Shown one piece after another: positions 54,067-63,009 of a DNA stretch of 64,000 nt (positions within the stretch are counted from its first letter, which is position 1; each line of letters starts with the position of its first letter). Source of the DNA: Lysinibacillus cavernae (GTDB taxonomy: Bacteria > Bacillota > Bacilli > Bacillales_A > Planococcaceae); the NCBI RefSeq assembly GCF_009724685.1, contig NZ_WMEF01000005.1:62001-126000 (forward strand), given 5' to 3'. The position numbers and the translations under genes were made by a program. The notes beneath the pieces were generated by a model. That model did no database searches, was not told where the DNA came from, and saw only the letters and a program-made list of their open reading frames with translations.

Positions 54067-54777
54067 TCACCATCTCTCTATACCTAGTTCTAATTTTACC
54101 TTTAGTTGATCCGCCATCTCTCTCCATGGACGTTTCCAACATGAATTCTCTATTTCTTCCTCTGTTTGTGCTAGCCAATAATCGCCTTCCATCAGTTCAA
54201 ACATATCCATGAATGTAATAGGTGCACAAACTGGATTGGTTAGCGCTGCGAGCATAGGTTCTGGGCCATCATCCCAATTATAGTCATTGACAATAGCATG
54301 CAAAATGACATCGGACGACACCTTGCTGATTTGAAGGCACATCGTATTTAGAGATTCCTCATATAGAATAGACTCCACTTGTTGCTGTTCTGCTGCATTC
54401 AAGGTCAATCGGATAGCACCAGGCGTATCCAGCAATAAATCCGCGATCCCTTTATCCGCTCGTGCTGCATACCAAGCTGTAGTGGCAAGTCCTTCTGGAG
54501 CCTGTAAAGTAGCGCCACTCGCTATTAATAATGAAATAACCTCTTTCTGCTTAAATTTCACGGCTTTTTTGAGCGCAGTATCACCCAGCTTATCTCGTAC
54601 TTCCAGGTCAACATTTTGTACAAGAAGAAGTTTAATCCCTTCAAGCGGCATTCGATTTGTAATAAATAGCATCAATGGTGTTCTTCCTCGCTCATCCCGT
54701 TCATTTACATCAAGGTTGACCACAGCCTCCCTTACGCTTTCGAGATCTTTGGATTTACTCACTTCTGTCCATACCAA
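54067..54777 (-). CDS. Ankyrin-repeat protein with DUF4274-like C terminus
   Basis: The 236-residue product has two to three ankyrin repeats (residues 20-100; DERGRTPLMLFITNRMPLE, DKLGDTALKKAVKFKQKEV) and a C-terminal segment DVILHAIVNDYNWDDGPEPM typical of DUF4274. The start is TTG, with AAAGGAGG 8 bases upstream. Ankyrin and DUF4274 proteins occur as immunity proteins. It follows the 555-residue unknown by 18 bases. Confidence 0.78.
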   Translation of the reverse strand: MVWTEVSKSKDLESVREAVVNLDVNERDERGRTPLMLFITNRMPLEGIKLLLVQNVDLEVRDKLGDTALKKAVKFKQKEVISLLIASGATLQAPEGLATTAWYAARADKGIADLLLDTPGAIRLTLNAAEQQQVESILYEESLNTMCLQISKVSSDVILHAIVNDYNWDDGPEPMLAALTNPVCAPITFMDMFELMEGDYWLAQTEEEIENSCWKRPWREMADQLKVKLELGIERW

Positions 54778-54795
54778 CTCGCTCGCCTCCTTTGA

Positions 54796-56463
54796 TTACT
54801 TCATCCATTGCAGTAATTTTTCTAGCTCATTCTTAATTGGTGGTGCTTCTTGCTTCATATGCTGTGCCAGCTTCTTTTGACTGCCAAATAGTCGATACAA
54901 TACAAATTCACGCTGATAGTCTTCTTTATTTTTCAGCTCTTGCACAAGTGCCGTTAGGAGATTTGGTTCCATTATTTCAATACCCTTCAGCGGCTTAGCC
55001 GATTCATTAGCGCCAAGTAGAATTGCTACAAATACTGGCATCAGCCCCTCTGATAGGCCATGAGCTTCAACAAAAACTTCCGCATAAATGTCCTGTACAG
55101 ACTGATGCTCTGTATCAACGAGTGTCATATAGTTTTGGACGAGTGAGAAATAGGCATTACTATAAAGCCCTAATCCGAAAACCGCATAGGTTCCAGGCAT
55201 TGCTGATTTTTCACTTGGCTCAACATCCTGATACCACGCAAATTCCTCCATAGCTACTTGTACATAATCTGCTAACAATGGAAAAAGATTAGGATATGCT
55301 AGGCAGTTCGCAAAAAACTGATGCAATTTTGATTTTGCTAACTTTTTAATAGGGAGATAATTTTTCACTCTACTTTTCAAGGTCAGTTGATAACCTTTCG
55401 GAAAGCCTTCTTGTAGCAGTTCAATGATGTAATGAAGTGCTTCACGATAAGCCGCTTCCTCTTCTGACATCACTCGTAGATCTATCGTTTGCAAAATATC
55501 ATTTGCATGTCCTTGGAAAACATCACTCTCCCGAATGCTTTCAAAAGAGCCGCTGCCTGTTTGTAAATAATCAGCTGCCCGCTGAGAGCCAAGCTTCTTA
55601 GCAAGTTCAAGATACTGCAAACGAGTAGCAGGCTCTTTCTTGCCAATTTTTAGCGCAACATAAAGAAAGAAATTTAGTTTTTCCTGTTCCAGTTGTTGTA
55701 CTGCGTTCTCGGTTTTGGGCACCCACTCTTTGATGTAATCCCCTGTTTGTTCAAAATAATGCGTTAAAAATTGCTCCTCAGCCCAATGCTTAAACGCAAT
55801 TGTATAATGATATATCCATTGGTCTAAGCGCTCTTTATTGGCACGATGCTTTTCTTGTAGACGATGAATAAATGGTTCGATTTCCTCTGCTGTTTGGTGA
55901 AAAAAGTGCGGATTCACCAAATGCCGCGCAAAGAAAAATTCATCATTGTCACTTGGCCTTACAGGCAGCTCATCCATCACCTTTGATTGGATAAATGTTG
56001 CCAGCTCTTGTTTTATTAATGCCAACTTACGTTCATGGAGCAGCTCCACTTGATAACATAACATCGTCTGATCGTACTCAAATTCAAGGACTACCTGAAA
56101 GTGATAATCAAAAAAGCGAGGACCGTATTGCTCAGATTGAAACATGCGCTCTATTTTGGTACATAAAGCCGAAAAAAGCTCCTCAATATGATTCAATTCT
56201 GTCATTTCCTGTATGTATGGACCTGCCTCTATCTTATAAGCACTATCACTCCAACTAAATGGCTCAGAGACGTCGAGTGAGATTGTGCCGTAATGATTTC
56301 TCCCTTTTTTCCATGTGACTTTTAAATAGTTAAAAACACCTGCTTGAAGTCGACTCTGGCCTTTCAAGGCACTTATTCGTTTACTTTCTTGTTGATAAAC
56401 GCTCGTGATTTGTTCCCACACATCTGCTAGAAAATGTTCTACACACTGTTTCAAAATGTACAT
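54796..56463 (-). CDS. Large helical protein, possibly DUF6138
   Basis: I start it at the ATG at 56463, which has AAAGGAAGG directly upstream. The longer frame crosses a terminator hairpin. The 555-residue product is helical and acidic, with FFDYHFQVVLEFEYD, a Glu/His-rich middle and a YLELAKKLGSQRAADYL repeat-like helix pair. It resembles proteins named DUF6138 in Bacillus, but I am not certain. It follows the SUFU gene in the same direction. Confidence 0.65.
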   Translation of the reverse strand: MYILKQCVEHFLADVWEQITSVYQQESKRISALKGQSRLQAGVFNYLKVTWKKGRNHYGTISLDVSEPFSWSDSAYKIEAGPYIQEMTELNHIEELFSALCTKIERMFQSEQYGPRFFDYHFQVVLEFEYDQTMLCYQVELLHERKLALIKQELATFIQSKVMDELPVRPSDNDEFFFARHLVNPHFFHQTAEEIEPFIHRLQEKHRANKERLDQWIYHYTIAFKHWAEEQFLTHYFEQTGDYIKEWVPKTENAVQQLEQEKLNFFLYVALKIGKKEPATRLQYLELAKKLGSQRAADYLQTGSGSFESIRESDVFQGHANDILQTIDLRVMSEEEAAYREALHYIIELLQEGFPKGYQLTLKSRVKNYLPIKKLAKSKLHQFFANCLAYPNLFPLLADYVQVAMEEFAWYQDVEPSEKSAMPGTYAVFGLGLYSNAYFSLVQNYMTLVDTEHQSVQDIYAEVFVEAHGLSEGLMPVFVAILLGANESAKPLKGIEIMEPNLLTALVQELKNKEDYQREFVLYRLFGSQKKLAQHMKQEAPPIKNELEKLLQWMK

Positions 56464-56483
56464 CCTTCCTTTCATGCTTAGTG

Positions 56484-56515
56484 AAAAATCTCCCGCTAAA
56501 AGCCTTAGCGAGAGA
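56484..56515 (-). terminator. Hairpin between the SUFU and large-protein genes
   Basis: TCTCGCTAAGG/TTAGCGGGAGA stem followed by TTTTT on the minus strand, 7 bases after the SUFU gene. It may attenuate expression of the downstream genes. Confidence 0.7.
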
Positions 56516-56521
56516 TCAACC

Positions 56522-57583
56522 TTATCCGATTGTTTTCTCAACCGCTCCTTCTTGATTTTTAATATGCGTTTTCAAAATTTGAAAGCTAACACCAGCTAAA
56601 GAAGATAATTCAAATTGACTTTCTTGTGGCACTAGCTTTTGACACAGCTCTTCAACTGCCGCTTTGTTCAATGTAATCGTCATTTCCTGTTCATTCTCAC
56701 GATAGCCTACTTGTTGATCTGCTTTAAAAATAATCGTTATTTGTTGACCCACTAAGCTAAGATTCTTGCCTTTTAAAATGCGTCCGCGTAGTAATTTGCT
56801 AATGACATCTGCCTGCTTGGCCCCAAGTTGAACGGTATTGGATTGTTTATTAAACCAACCCTTTTTTTCCACTTGCCAAGCTAATTGGTCTACGAAAAGA
56901 AAGCCCGTATTTGAGCCGTCCTCCTCCATTCCTCGCTCAACTTCCTCTGTAATTTCAGGATGTTGTAGCAGAGAAGTTCGTGTCAAATCAGTGATAAAAC
57001 TTGGTATTTGCTCGATACCTGCCTCTAGTACTCCCAGTGTATTCCACGTCTGCATCGCTTCTAGCTCATCCTCTGTAATACCAACCATTTGGATAAACTC
57101 CAGCTTGCCATTTGGCGTATTTATTTCACTAAGCTCTGGATCATTTGTGAAGGCTAGTGCGGTTAATTGCGTATCTGCATCAAGACAAATGGGACCATTT
57201 GCATCCAAATAATCGCCAGCTCTAAAAACATTGCCACTATTGAAAACATATCTGCCCATATTTTGTAGTAAATTTAAGGCCCAAGCAGGTGGCTCTTCCT
57301 CGTCCTCATTGCGTACCAAACGGAATGTCAATTCAAATCCATACCCGCTGTATTCCTCATTTTCAAATTCTTTTTCATATAATTCAGAGAACCCATATGT
57401 AACAAAATGCCAGTGAGGAATAGGTGTTTCACTTTTATAGGCACTTATCCCATCCAAAGGATCTTGTCCCCCTAATGAATAAGGAATCATGGTTCCGTAA
57501 TGCTTTGGTTCCTGTTCACCATACAATTGGGATAATTCTTGGTCAATCGCATCCCAACCAACCGTTGCTACTTCTTCACTCAT
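56522..57583 (-). CDS. SUFU (suppressor-of-fused) domain protein
   Basis: The 353-residue product has a SUFU-type N-terminal domain (PKHYGTMIPYSLGGQDPLDG, PHWHFVTYGFSELYEKE, GFELTFRLVRNEDEEEPP) and a C-terminal region (residues 230-353) with SKLLRGRILKGKNLSL. Bacterial SUFU proteins are widespread immunity proteins. AGGAGG precedes the ATG. First gene of the 52.5-57.6 kb array. Confidence 0.88.
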   Translation of the reverse strand: MSEEVATVGWDAIDQELSQLYGEQEPKHYGTMIPYSLGGQDPLDGISAYKSETPIPHWHFVTYGFSELYEKEFENEEYSGYGFELTFRLVRNEDEEEPPAWALNLLQNMGRYVFNSGNVFRAGDYLDANGPICLDADTQLTALAFTNDPELSEINTPNGKLEFIQMVGITEDELEAMQTWNTLGVLEAGIEQIPSFITDLTRTSLLQHPEITEEVERGMEEDGSNTGFLFVDQLAWQVEKKGWFNKQSNTVQLGAKQADVISKLLRGRILKGKNLSLVGQQITIIFKADQQVGYRENEQEMTITLNKAAVEELCQKLVPQESQFELSSLAGVSFQILKTHIKNQEGAVEKTIG

Positions 57584-57743
57584 TACACATCCTCCTTACT
57601 GTTGACTCAATTGTTGAACATATTAACCTAGTATTTATGATACCAATTTTATGGTAGCACTTTTAACAGGAATAGGACTCATTTTCTTTTTTTCCATAAC
57701 TAGGTTTATTTTCATTCTTCATGAGGTAAATATTACTAACAAA

Positions 57744-57799
57744 AAACTCAGGAAATCTTCTATTTAGCATGAAACAAAGCTAGAAGATTTGCCTGAGTG
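57744..57799 (-). terminator. Intrinsic terminator
   Basis: ACTCAGGCAAATCTTCTA/TAGAAGATTTCCTGAGT stem with one bulge, then TTTTTTG on the minus strand, downstream of the papain-like gene. Confidence 0.75.
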
Positions 57800-57862
57800 A
57801 CATAATATTTTGACATTTAAACGTATTGAATAACAAGGCATTCAATTGGAGCTATTTCTTCG

Positions 57863-58411
57863 TTAACCATACAGCATAGCTGGCTCACGTACGTCATGTA
57901 AATAGTCTGCCAATTTCCCTGCAAATACTTTCTCTAAATAAGGTAGTTGCGCTAGGCAGTGAGGCGTCATTAATGCTGGATTTTGATATATTTTTAAACC
58001 TCCCACTTGTAATAGCGTCGCTACAAATTGGGAACAAAAATATGCACGCTCTCTTCTCACTTCCTTTTGCATCACCACACCAAAAAGACCGATAAAGTTA
58101 TATTTATAGCGATCACGATTCCAATACATATAACGAATAATTTTCATCATGTCTAAATATTGATAATGGGAAATTCTACAACGATAAATGACACAATCCG
58201 CTGACTCAAATAGCCCTCTTTCCGCATCCTCTCGTAAAAAGCCTCCACTTAATGGATTGTTTAATTGCCTTCGACCAAAGCTATACATCTCAAATAGCCT
58301 CTCATCAAAGGCTATGGATGCATGATTCATTTCTTTGCCCGTGTACATACCAATCGCTTTCGATAATAGTGTCCCTGTTTTGGTTAATACTATGTAAATC
58401 GTATGTGCCAT
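57863..58411 (-). CDS. Papain-like (YiiX/NlpC-type) cysteine hydrolase
   Basis: From the ATG at 58411 (AGGTGA upstream) the product has 182 residues. The layout is that of permuted papain-like proteins such as YiiX: His in MYTGKEMNHASIAFDE comes before Cys in RERAYFCSQFVATLLQ. Such enzymes cleave amide or ester bonds in peptides or lipids. It lies just upstream of the SUFU array, separated by a terminator, so it may be independent. Confidence 0.75.
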   Translation of the reverse strand: MAHTIYIVLTKTGTLLSKAIGMYTGKEMNHASIAFDERLFEMYSFGRRQLNNPLSGGFLREDAERGLFESADCVIYRCRISHYQYLDMMKIIRYMYWNRDRYKYNFIGLFGVVMQKEVRRERAYFCSQFVATLLQVGGLKIYQNPALMTPHCLAQLPYLEKVFAGKLADYLHDVREPAMLYG

Positions 58412-58710
58412 ATCTTCACCTACTCCAATATTCTCTCTCCTACTACCAATACGTTTTAAATCTTCAAATGGTTTCGTGAATTTCCTTTTTTTATAAGTAT
58501 ACACGGCGAATCTTAAATATTTCCTAGTAGAACCTGAAGATTTTCTTAAGATTTAGCATATAGAGGTGTATTTAGACTTTAATCCTTACATAAAATTCAT
58601 CGTTTCTATCATTATAATTTTTTACTACCTTTATTTATATGAATTTAATTGTATTCTTATGTGGGGTACAATAAAAATCTGGACAGGATCATTAGAAAAT
58701 GATAAAAAAT

Positions 58711-58740
58711 AAAATCACTTCTTTGTTTATAGTAGTGATT
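58711..58740. repeat. 30-bp direct repeat, left copy
   Basis: AAATCACTTCTTTGTTTATA then GTAGTGATT. It matches 59169-59198 with two differences. The two copies flank the transposase remnant. Confidence 0.6.
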
Positions 58741-58742
58741 CA

Positions 58743-58795
58743 GACTGTCGACAAACTCAAAAGATTTGAGAGTTTGTCGACAGTCTTTTTTTTTT
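58743..58795 (+). terminator. Long hairpin at the IS remnant edge
   Basis: GACTGTCGACAAACTC/GAGTTTGTCGACAGTC perfect 16-bp stem followed by ten T. It lies at the left edge of the IS1182-type remnant and may be part of it. Confidence 0.7.
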
Positions 58796-58871
58796 ACAAT
58801 GAAATAAAATAAAGCCGTTGATTTCCACTACGGGTGGACGCTTTCTGCGGGAGGGGTCGAGGTGATAAACC

Positions 58872-59191
58872 ATGATGACGAAGAATCAAATCAATGAACG
58901 TGAACAATTAGAAATGTTAACGATGGATTAATTGGTACCTGAAGATCATTTAGTACGAAAACTAGCGTCCATGCAGGCAATGCTTACTTTTGCTGCCATG
59001 AATTTTAAGAAACTGGCTACTTAGACGTGGCAAACAGCTTAAAAGATTTCTTATGCTTGAAGAGTGTGTTTAATTTGGTAGAAAATCACCATTTTCAAAC
59101 ATATTGAAAGAAGAAAAAAAGACAAAAGGAATCGAGTGTGAACTTCTCCATTCCTTTTTTCTACAATCTGAAATCACTTCTTTATTTATAG
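58872..59191 (+). pseudogene. IS1182-family transposase remnant
   Basis: MMTKNQINEREQLEMLTMD, then a TAA, then LVPEDHLVRKL give the N-terminal motif of IS1182-family transposases. After a large internal deletion come FAAMNFKKLAT, TWQTA and NLVENHHFQTY fragments of the C terminus with several stops. About 20% of the gene remains. The preceding GTTGATTTCCACTACGGG is a sequence often seen at such IS edges in Bacillaceae. Confidence 0.7.
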
Positions 59192-59198
59192 GAGTGAT
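59169..59198. repeat. 30-bp direct repeat, right copy
   Basis: AAATCACTTCTTTATTTATA then GGAGTGATT, followed by TTTTTT. It can fold as a hairpin and may terminate + strand transcripts. See the copy at 58711. Confidence 0.6.
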
Positions 59199-59204
59199 TT
59201 TTTA

Positions 59205-60218
59205 CTATTTCAATTCTAAAAATTGTTTCAGTTGATTATCTATCACGAGAGAGTCCTGTTCGTTTTGTCCGATTCCAAAGCAATGTCCCCATTTGGATTC
59301 TATTGCTTGAAATACTGCATTAGGCATGTGTTTCACTTCATAGGCATTATCCTCTGGTGGAAAAAACAGATCGGAGGATCCTGGCATAACAAGGGCTTGA
59401 GCAGTGATATGGTTTAACGCCTGTTCAAAATTTCTGTTATCTTGAGGATTGGCACTAATATCCCCACTAATCCCTGTACGTAGCATAGCAATTAAGTCGT
59501 TCGCATCAAAGGTAAGAAACACTTTATCCCAATAATCTTCTAGATACGCCTTTAACGTCGAGTATCCTTCCACTTGATAGAGTTGCTCCAAGTAATAGGC
59601 TTGAGAAAACCCCCATGGAGCGTAGGCGCGTCCCATCGCCGCTAGTCCTGCTGTAGGCTGATGGGTATAGAAACCTTGCTTCCAGTTGGCATCTGCTTGC
59701 AATGCTGCGATCAGCCCCTCAAAAACAACCTGTGCGTGTGGCCTTGTTTTTGCTGTTCCACCAAACGGGGCAATCCGCTCAACCATCTCAGGATAACTTC
59801 TTCCCCATTGAAAGGTTTGCAATGCACCAAGTGACCAGCCAACGACTAGCGCAATTTTCTTAATACCAAATTTCTCAGTTACAAGTCGATGTTGTAGCTG
59901 AACATTATCATAAATCGTAATAAGTGGAAAATTTCCTTTATTAAAAGGGGCTTGTGTATTACTTGGGGAGGAAGATAAACCATTTCCCAACATATTAGGC
60001 ACAATGATAAAATATTTGTCTGGATCAAGTGCTTTGCCACAACCAATTAACCACTCATTATCTGTGTGCTGGCCAGCAAACCAAGTAGGGTAGACAATGA
60101 CATTTGACTTCTCAGAATTTAGAGTTCCATATGTTTTATAAGCAAGAAAAGCTTGAGGTAGTTTTTGCCCGGATTGCAACAAGACATCTCCAAGTGAATA
60201 AGTTTCGTAATCTTTCAT
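59205..60218 (-). CDS. MetX-like alpha/beta hydrolase
   Basis: The 337-residue product has the homoserine O-acetyltransferase-type fold: AYKTYGTLNSEKSNVIVYP, nucleophile VVGWSLGALQTFQW (Ser), Asp in MPGSSDLFFPPEDN and His in KWGHCFGIGQ. The oxyanion and homoserine-binding residues of true MetX differ (PNMLGNGLSSSPSN is partly kept), so it may be an acyltransferase or hydrolase on another substrate. Divergent from a LysR gene. Confidence 0.85.
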   Translation of the reverse strand: MKDYETYSLGDVLLQSGQKLPQAFLAYKTYGTLNSEKSNVIVYPTWFAGQHTDNEWLIGCGKALDPDKYFIIVPNMLGNGLSSSPSNTQAPFNKGNFPLITIYDNVQLQHRLVTEKFGIKKIALVVGWSLGALQTFQWGRSYPEMVERIAPFGGTAKTRPHAQVVFEGLIAALQADANWKQGFYTHQPTAGLAAMGRAYAPWGFSQAYYLEQLYQVEGYSTLKAYLEDYWDKVFLTFDANDLIAMLRTGISGDISANPQDNRNFEQALNHITAQALVMPGSSDLFFPPEDNAYEVKHMPNAVFQAIESKWGHCFGIGQNEQDSLVIDNQLKQFLELK

Positions 60219-60350
60219 GATTCAAATCTCCTTTATTAAAAGAATTTACAGCAATGCTTGATTTTTACTCTACGCTACTGTTACCATCAAATCAACGAAA
60301 CGTTTTTGAATGTAATATTCATTTTTTTTGAACTCAGAGGTGCTGTATTA

Positions 60351-61232
60351 ATGGAAATTCGCCAGCTTAAAACATTTTGGACGCTTGCTTCCACACGAAG
60401 TTTTAGTCGTACTGCCGAAATATTGAACTATGTTCCGTCTACTGTAACCATGCAAATCAAGGCTTTAGAGGAAGAATTGGGCGTCAAGTTATTGGATCGT
60501 TTGGGCAAAAGCGTCGTATTAACAGACGCTGGCCACCAGTTGTTGCCTTATGCTACAAAAATTTTAAATGATATAGAGGAAGCTCGTTGTGTTTCAAGCC
60601 AGAACGGAAATTTAACTGGTACAATTATTATTGGTGCAGACGAAGTACTCTGTACATACCGTTTACCTGCTTTACTCCGGGTTTTTCGTGAACAATATCC
60701 ACATGTTCGTCTTTTGTTTAGACCTTTATCCAGTCAAAATTTGAAACAGAGTCTAAGAGAAGGGAATGTTGATGTGGTCTTTATGCTGGATGAACCTGTC
60801 GTATCATCGGATATCCATACTGAACTTTTATTGGACGAACCTTTTCTTATGGTCGTCTCTCCCGACCATCCATTAGCTAATCGCTCTACATTAAGCATAG
60901 AAGATTTTAATAGAGAGCATATTCTATTAAGTGAAAAGGGTTGCTCTTATCGGACTTTCTTCTATCGTACTTTATTGAGAAATGGGGCTGATAGCTTGAC
61001 CGAACTAGAGTTTAATAGTGTAGAAGCCATTAAACAATGTGCAATGGTGGGACTCGGTATTGCATTATTACCCGAAATGGCTCTAAAAGGAGAAATTGAG
61101 CGAGGTGAACTAATCCCTTTACCTTGGGATTTATCTGAAATACGATTTACAACTCAAATGTTGTGGCATCAAGATAAATGGATTTCTCCATCGATAAAAG
61201 TCTTTATAGATTTGGCACGAAATTTATTATAG
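60351..61232 (+). CDS. LysR-family regulator
   Basis: From the ATG at 60351 the product has 293 residues with the LysR HTH (STRSFSRTAEILNYVPSTVT) and a normal effector domain. It is divergent from the MetX-like hydrolase, with about 130 bases between starts, and probably controls it. AGAGGTG precedes the ATG. Confidence 0.9.
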   Translation: MEIRQLKTFWTLASTRSFSRTAEILNYVPSTVTMQIKALEEELGVKLLDRLGKSVVLTDAGHQLLPYATKILNDIEEARCVSSQNGNLTGTIIIGADEVLCTYRLPALLRVFREQYPHVRLLFRPLSSQNLKQSLREGNVDVVFMLDEPVVSSDIHTELLLDEPFLMVVSPDHPLANRSTLSIEDFNREHILLSEKGCSYRTFFYRTLLRNGADSLTELEFNSVEAIKQCAMVGLGIALLPEMALKGEIERGELIPLPWDLSEIRFTTQMLWHQDKWISPSIKVFIDLARNLL

Positions 61233-61237
61233 GAATA

Positions 61238-61269
61238 CCAAAACACCTTTTACTTTCAGGGTGTTTTGG
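61238..61269 (+). terminator. Intrinsic terminator of the LysR gene
   Basis: CCAAAACACC...GGTGTTTTGG stem. The tail is only weakly T-rich. Confidence 0.65.
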
Positions 61270-61348
61270 TTCGTCTTTATAGGATTAACTCTAGTTTTCA
61301 TTTGGATATGTTGGAAATCGAATATTTAACTTAATTCTTATAATCTAT

Positions 61349-62260
61349 TTAAAATAGATAACTGATTAATAAACCAATGGATAACAAAAAACAAAAAATT
61401 GTATTTGTCATTGCTGTTGATTTCATTGCTATACGCATAAATTGAGGTTCTTTTGTTCCTTTTCGAAAACCTTGTATCGCAGTGATTGGTTTTTTCAAAC
61501 CCAAGAATAAAACTAAAGACCAGGGGCTTATAAAGCCCATCAAAACAATCACTAAAATCCACAAATAGGAAAATAAAAATGCGATTGCCAGATACTTAAC
61601 TGCTTTCTCTCTACCAAGAAGGATAGCTAAAGTTTTTCTTCCACCTTTAATATCTTCGTCAATATCTCGAATATTATTCGACATGTTGATTGCCCCTACT
61701 AAAATGCCAATCGGGATGGATATCAATATACTTTCAACCGTTAAAGAACTGGTTTGAATAAAGAAAGCAATTAATACAAAACCCGTTCCCATTGACAATC
61801 CGGAAAATAACTCTCCAAATGGCGTATACGCAATTGGTAATGGACCCCCTGTGTATAAATAGCCAATCGCCATACCACATAAACCGATCACTGCTAACCA
61901 CCAAGTACTATTCATACAAATATATATACCGATAAAGGCTGCAACGATATACAATAAAATAGCAATTGTTATCACGTTTTTTGGCTTCAATCCATGGCGG
62001 ACAATGCCACCACCAATTCCTACAGAATCAGCAGTATCTAATCCACGTTTAAAATCATAATACTCATTGAATAAATTTGTTGCAATCTGCAATGCTAAAC
62101 ACGCAATGATCATCCCAATAAATAGAAACCAATCAATCTTAGTTTCAAAAAGTGCTACAACAGTCCCTAAGATGACAGGTGCAAACGTCGCTGTTAATGT
62201 ATGAGGTCGCGTCATTGTCCACATTAACTTAGCTGAACTAATTTCTTTTTTACTTCCCAT
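61349..62260 (-). CDS. menA: 1,4-dihydroxy-2-naphthoate prenyltransferase
   Basis: The 303-residue product has eight to nine membrane helices and the two Asp-rich motifs of UbiA enzymes: NLFNEYYDFKRGLD (NxxxDxxxD) and NNIRDIDEDIKGGRKTLA. MenA attaches a polyprenyl tail to dihydroxynaphthoate in menaquinone synthesis. The gene stands alone, as menA commonly does in Bacillus. Confidence 0.92.
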   Translation of the reverse strand: MGSKKEISSAKLMWTMTRPHTLTATFAPVILGTVVALFETKIDWFLFIGMIIACLALQIATNLFNEYYDFKRGLDTADSVGIGGGIVRHGLKPKNVITIAILLYIVAAFIGIYICMNSTWWLAVIGLCGMAIGYLYTGGPLPIAYTPFGELFSGLSMGTGFVLIAFFIQTSSLTVESILISIPIGILVGAINMSNNIRDIDEDIKGGRKTLAILLGREKAVKYLAIAFLFSYLWILVIVLMGFISPWSLVLFLGLKKPITAIQGFRKGTKEPQFMRIAMKSTAMTNTIFCFLLSIGLLISYLF

Positions 62261-62509
62261 AACGTGTTCTATCTCCCTAGATTTTCAATACTAGAAGTAT
62301 TATTTTTATTTACTTCCTTTTTCCGTGATAAATTATATCACATAGATCAGAAATTGAACGATATTGTGTTTTTTGTTGCACTGTAAGGCTTCTTTAGAAA
62401 AAAACAATTCTTACTTTACTACGAACCATTATGTTGCCTTTAATGGGAAAAGGTTGCAACCTCTAGCTATCTAATTATTATAGTGAAATTCTACTTCGCC
62501 TTAAAATCA

Positions 62510-62761
62510 TTAATATTTTTTATTTTTCCCTAATTTCTCATTCCCTCGTTTAAAATTACCTGTAATTTTAGCTAACAATAACTGTACTTCTGTTACCTTA
62601 TCTCCTACTTCTTTGATTCTAGCTATAAGGCGCTCAGCCTCTCTATTCTTAACAATTTTAATTTGTTTACCTTCGTAATATATAACGACCGTTTCTTTCT
62701 TCGTTATTTGATAAGTAAATGGTTCTTCGTTTAACCTGTTTCGTTTATCTATTTCGCTCAC
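62510..62761 (-). CDS. Small basic protein of unknown function
   Basis: The 83-residue product starts at GTG with GGGAGG 7 bases upstream. It is Lys/Glu-rich with a predicted beta hairpin (ETVVIYYEGKQIKIVKN) and a long helix (REAERLIARIKEVGDK, then VTEVQLLLAKI). No membrane segment. Family unknown. Confidence 0.6.
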   Translation of the reverse strand: MSEIDKRNRLNEEPFTYQITKKETVVIYYEGKQIKIVKNREAERLIARIKEVGDKVTEVQLLLAKITGNFKRGNEKLGKNKKY

Positions 62762-62901
62762 AACACGACCTCCCTATTTATTATAATTATCTCAATTACA
62801 AAATCCTTTTTATCATTACCATTAACTTATGATAAAATAAATTGGAAAAAAGGCGGTACTGAATACAGGTGTTCAACAAAAAACCTAGAAGGAATGATAG
62901 T

Positions 62902-62946
62902 ATGGAACAAATAATCCTATTTATCAGCTACATGCCAAGCTTGTAG
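62902..62946 (+). CDS. Putative leader peptide (14 aa)
   Basis: GAAGGA lies 8 bases before an ATG encoding MEQIILFISYMPSL and a stop. The ORF enters the first arm of a 16-bp perfect hairpin (62935-62985), so a ribosome on it would disrupt that hairpin. This is the layout of translation-attenuation leaders. Confidence 0.45.
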   Translation: MEQIILFISYMPSL

Positions 62947-63005
62947 GGAGTGCTACCACATCCCTTGACCTCCCTACAAGCTTGGGTTTCTCAAGGGAGC
63001 TGATA
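62922..63005 (+). promoter_or_regulatory. Leader stem-loop sequestering the next gene's ribosome-binding site
   Basis: CCAAGCTTGTAGGGAG (62935-62950) pairs perfectly with 62970-62985. TATCAGCT (62922-62929) pairs with AGCTGATA (62998-63005). TCCCTTGA in the loop (62961-62968) can pair instead with TCAAGGGA (62991-62998), the Shine-Dalgarno region of the gene starting at 63010. The alternatives exclude one another. Confidence 0.65.
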
Positions 63006-63009
63006 GTTG

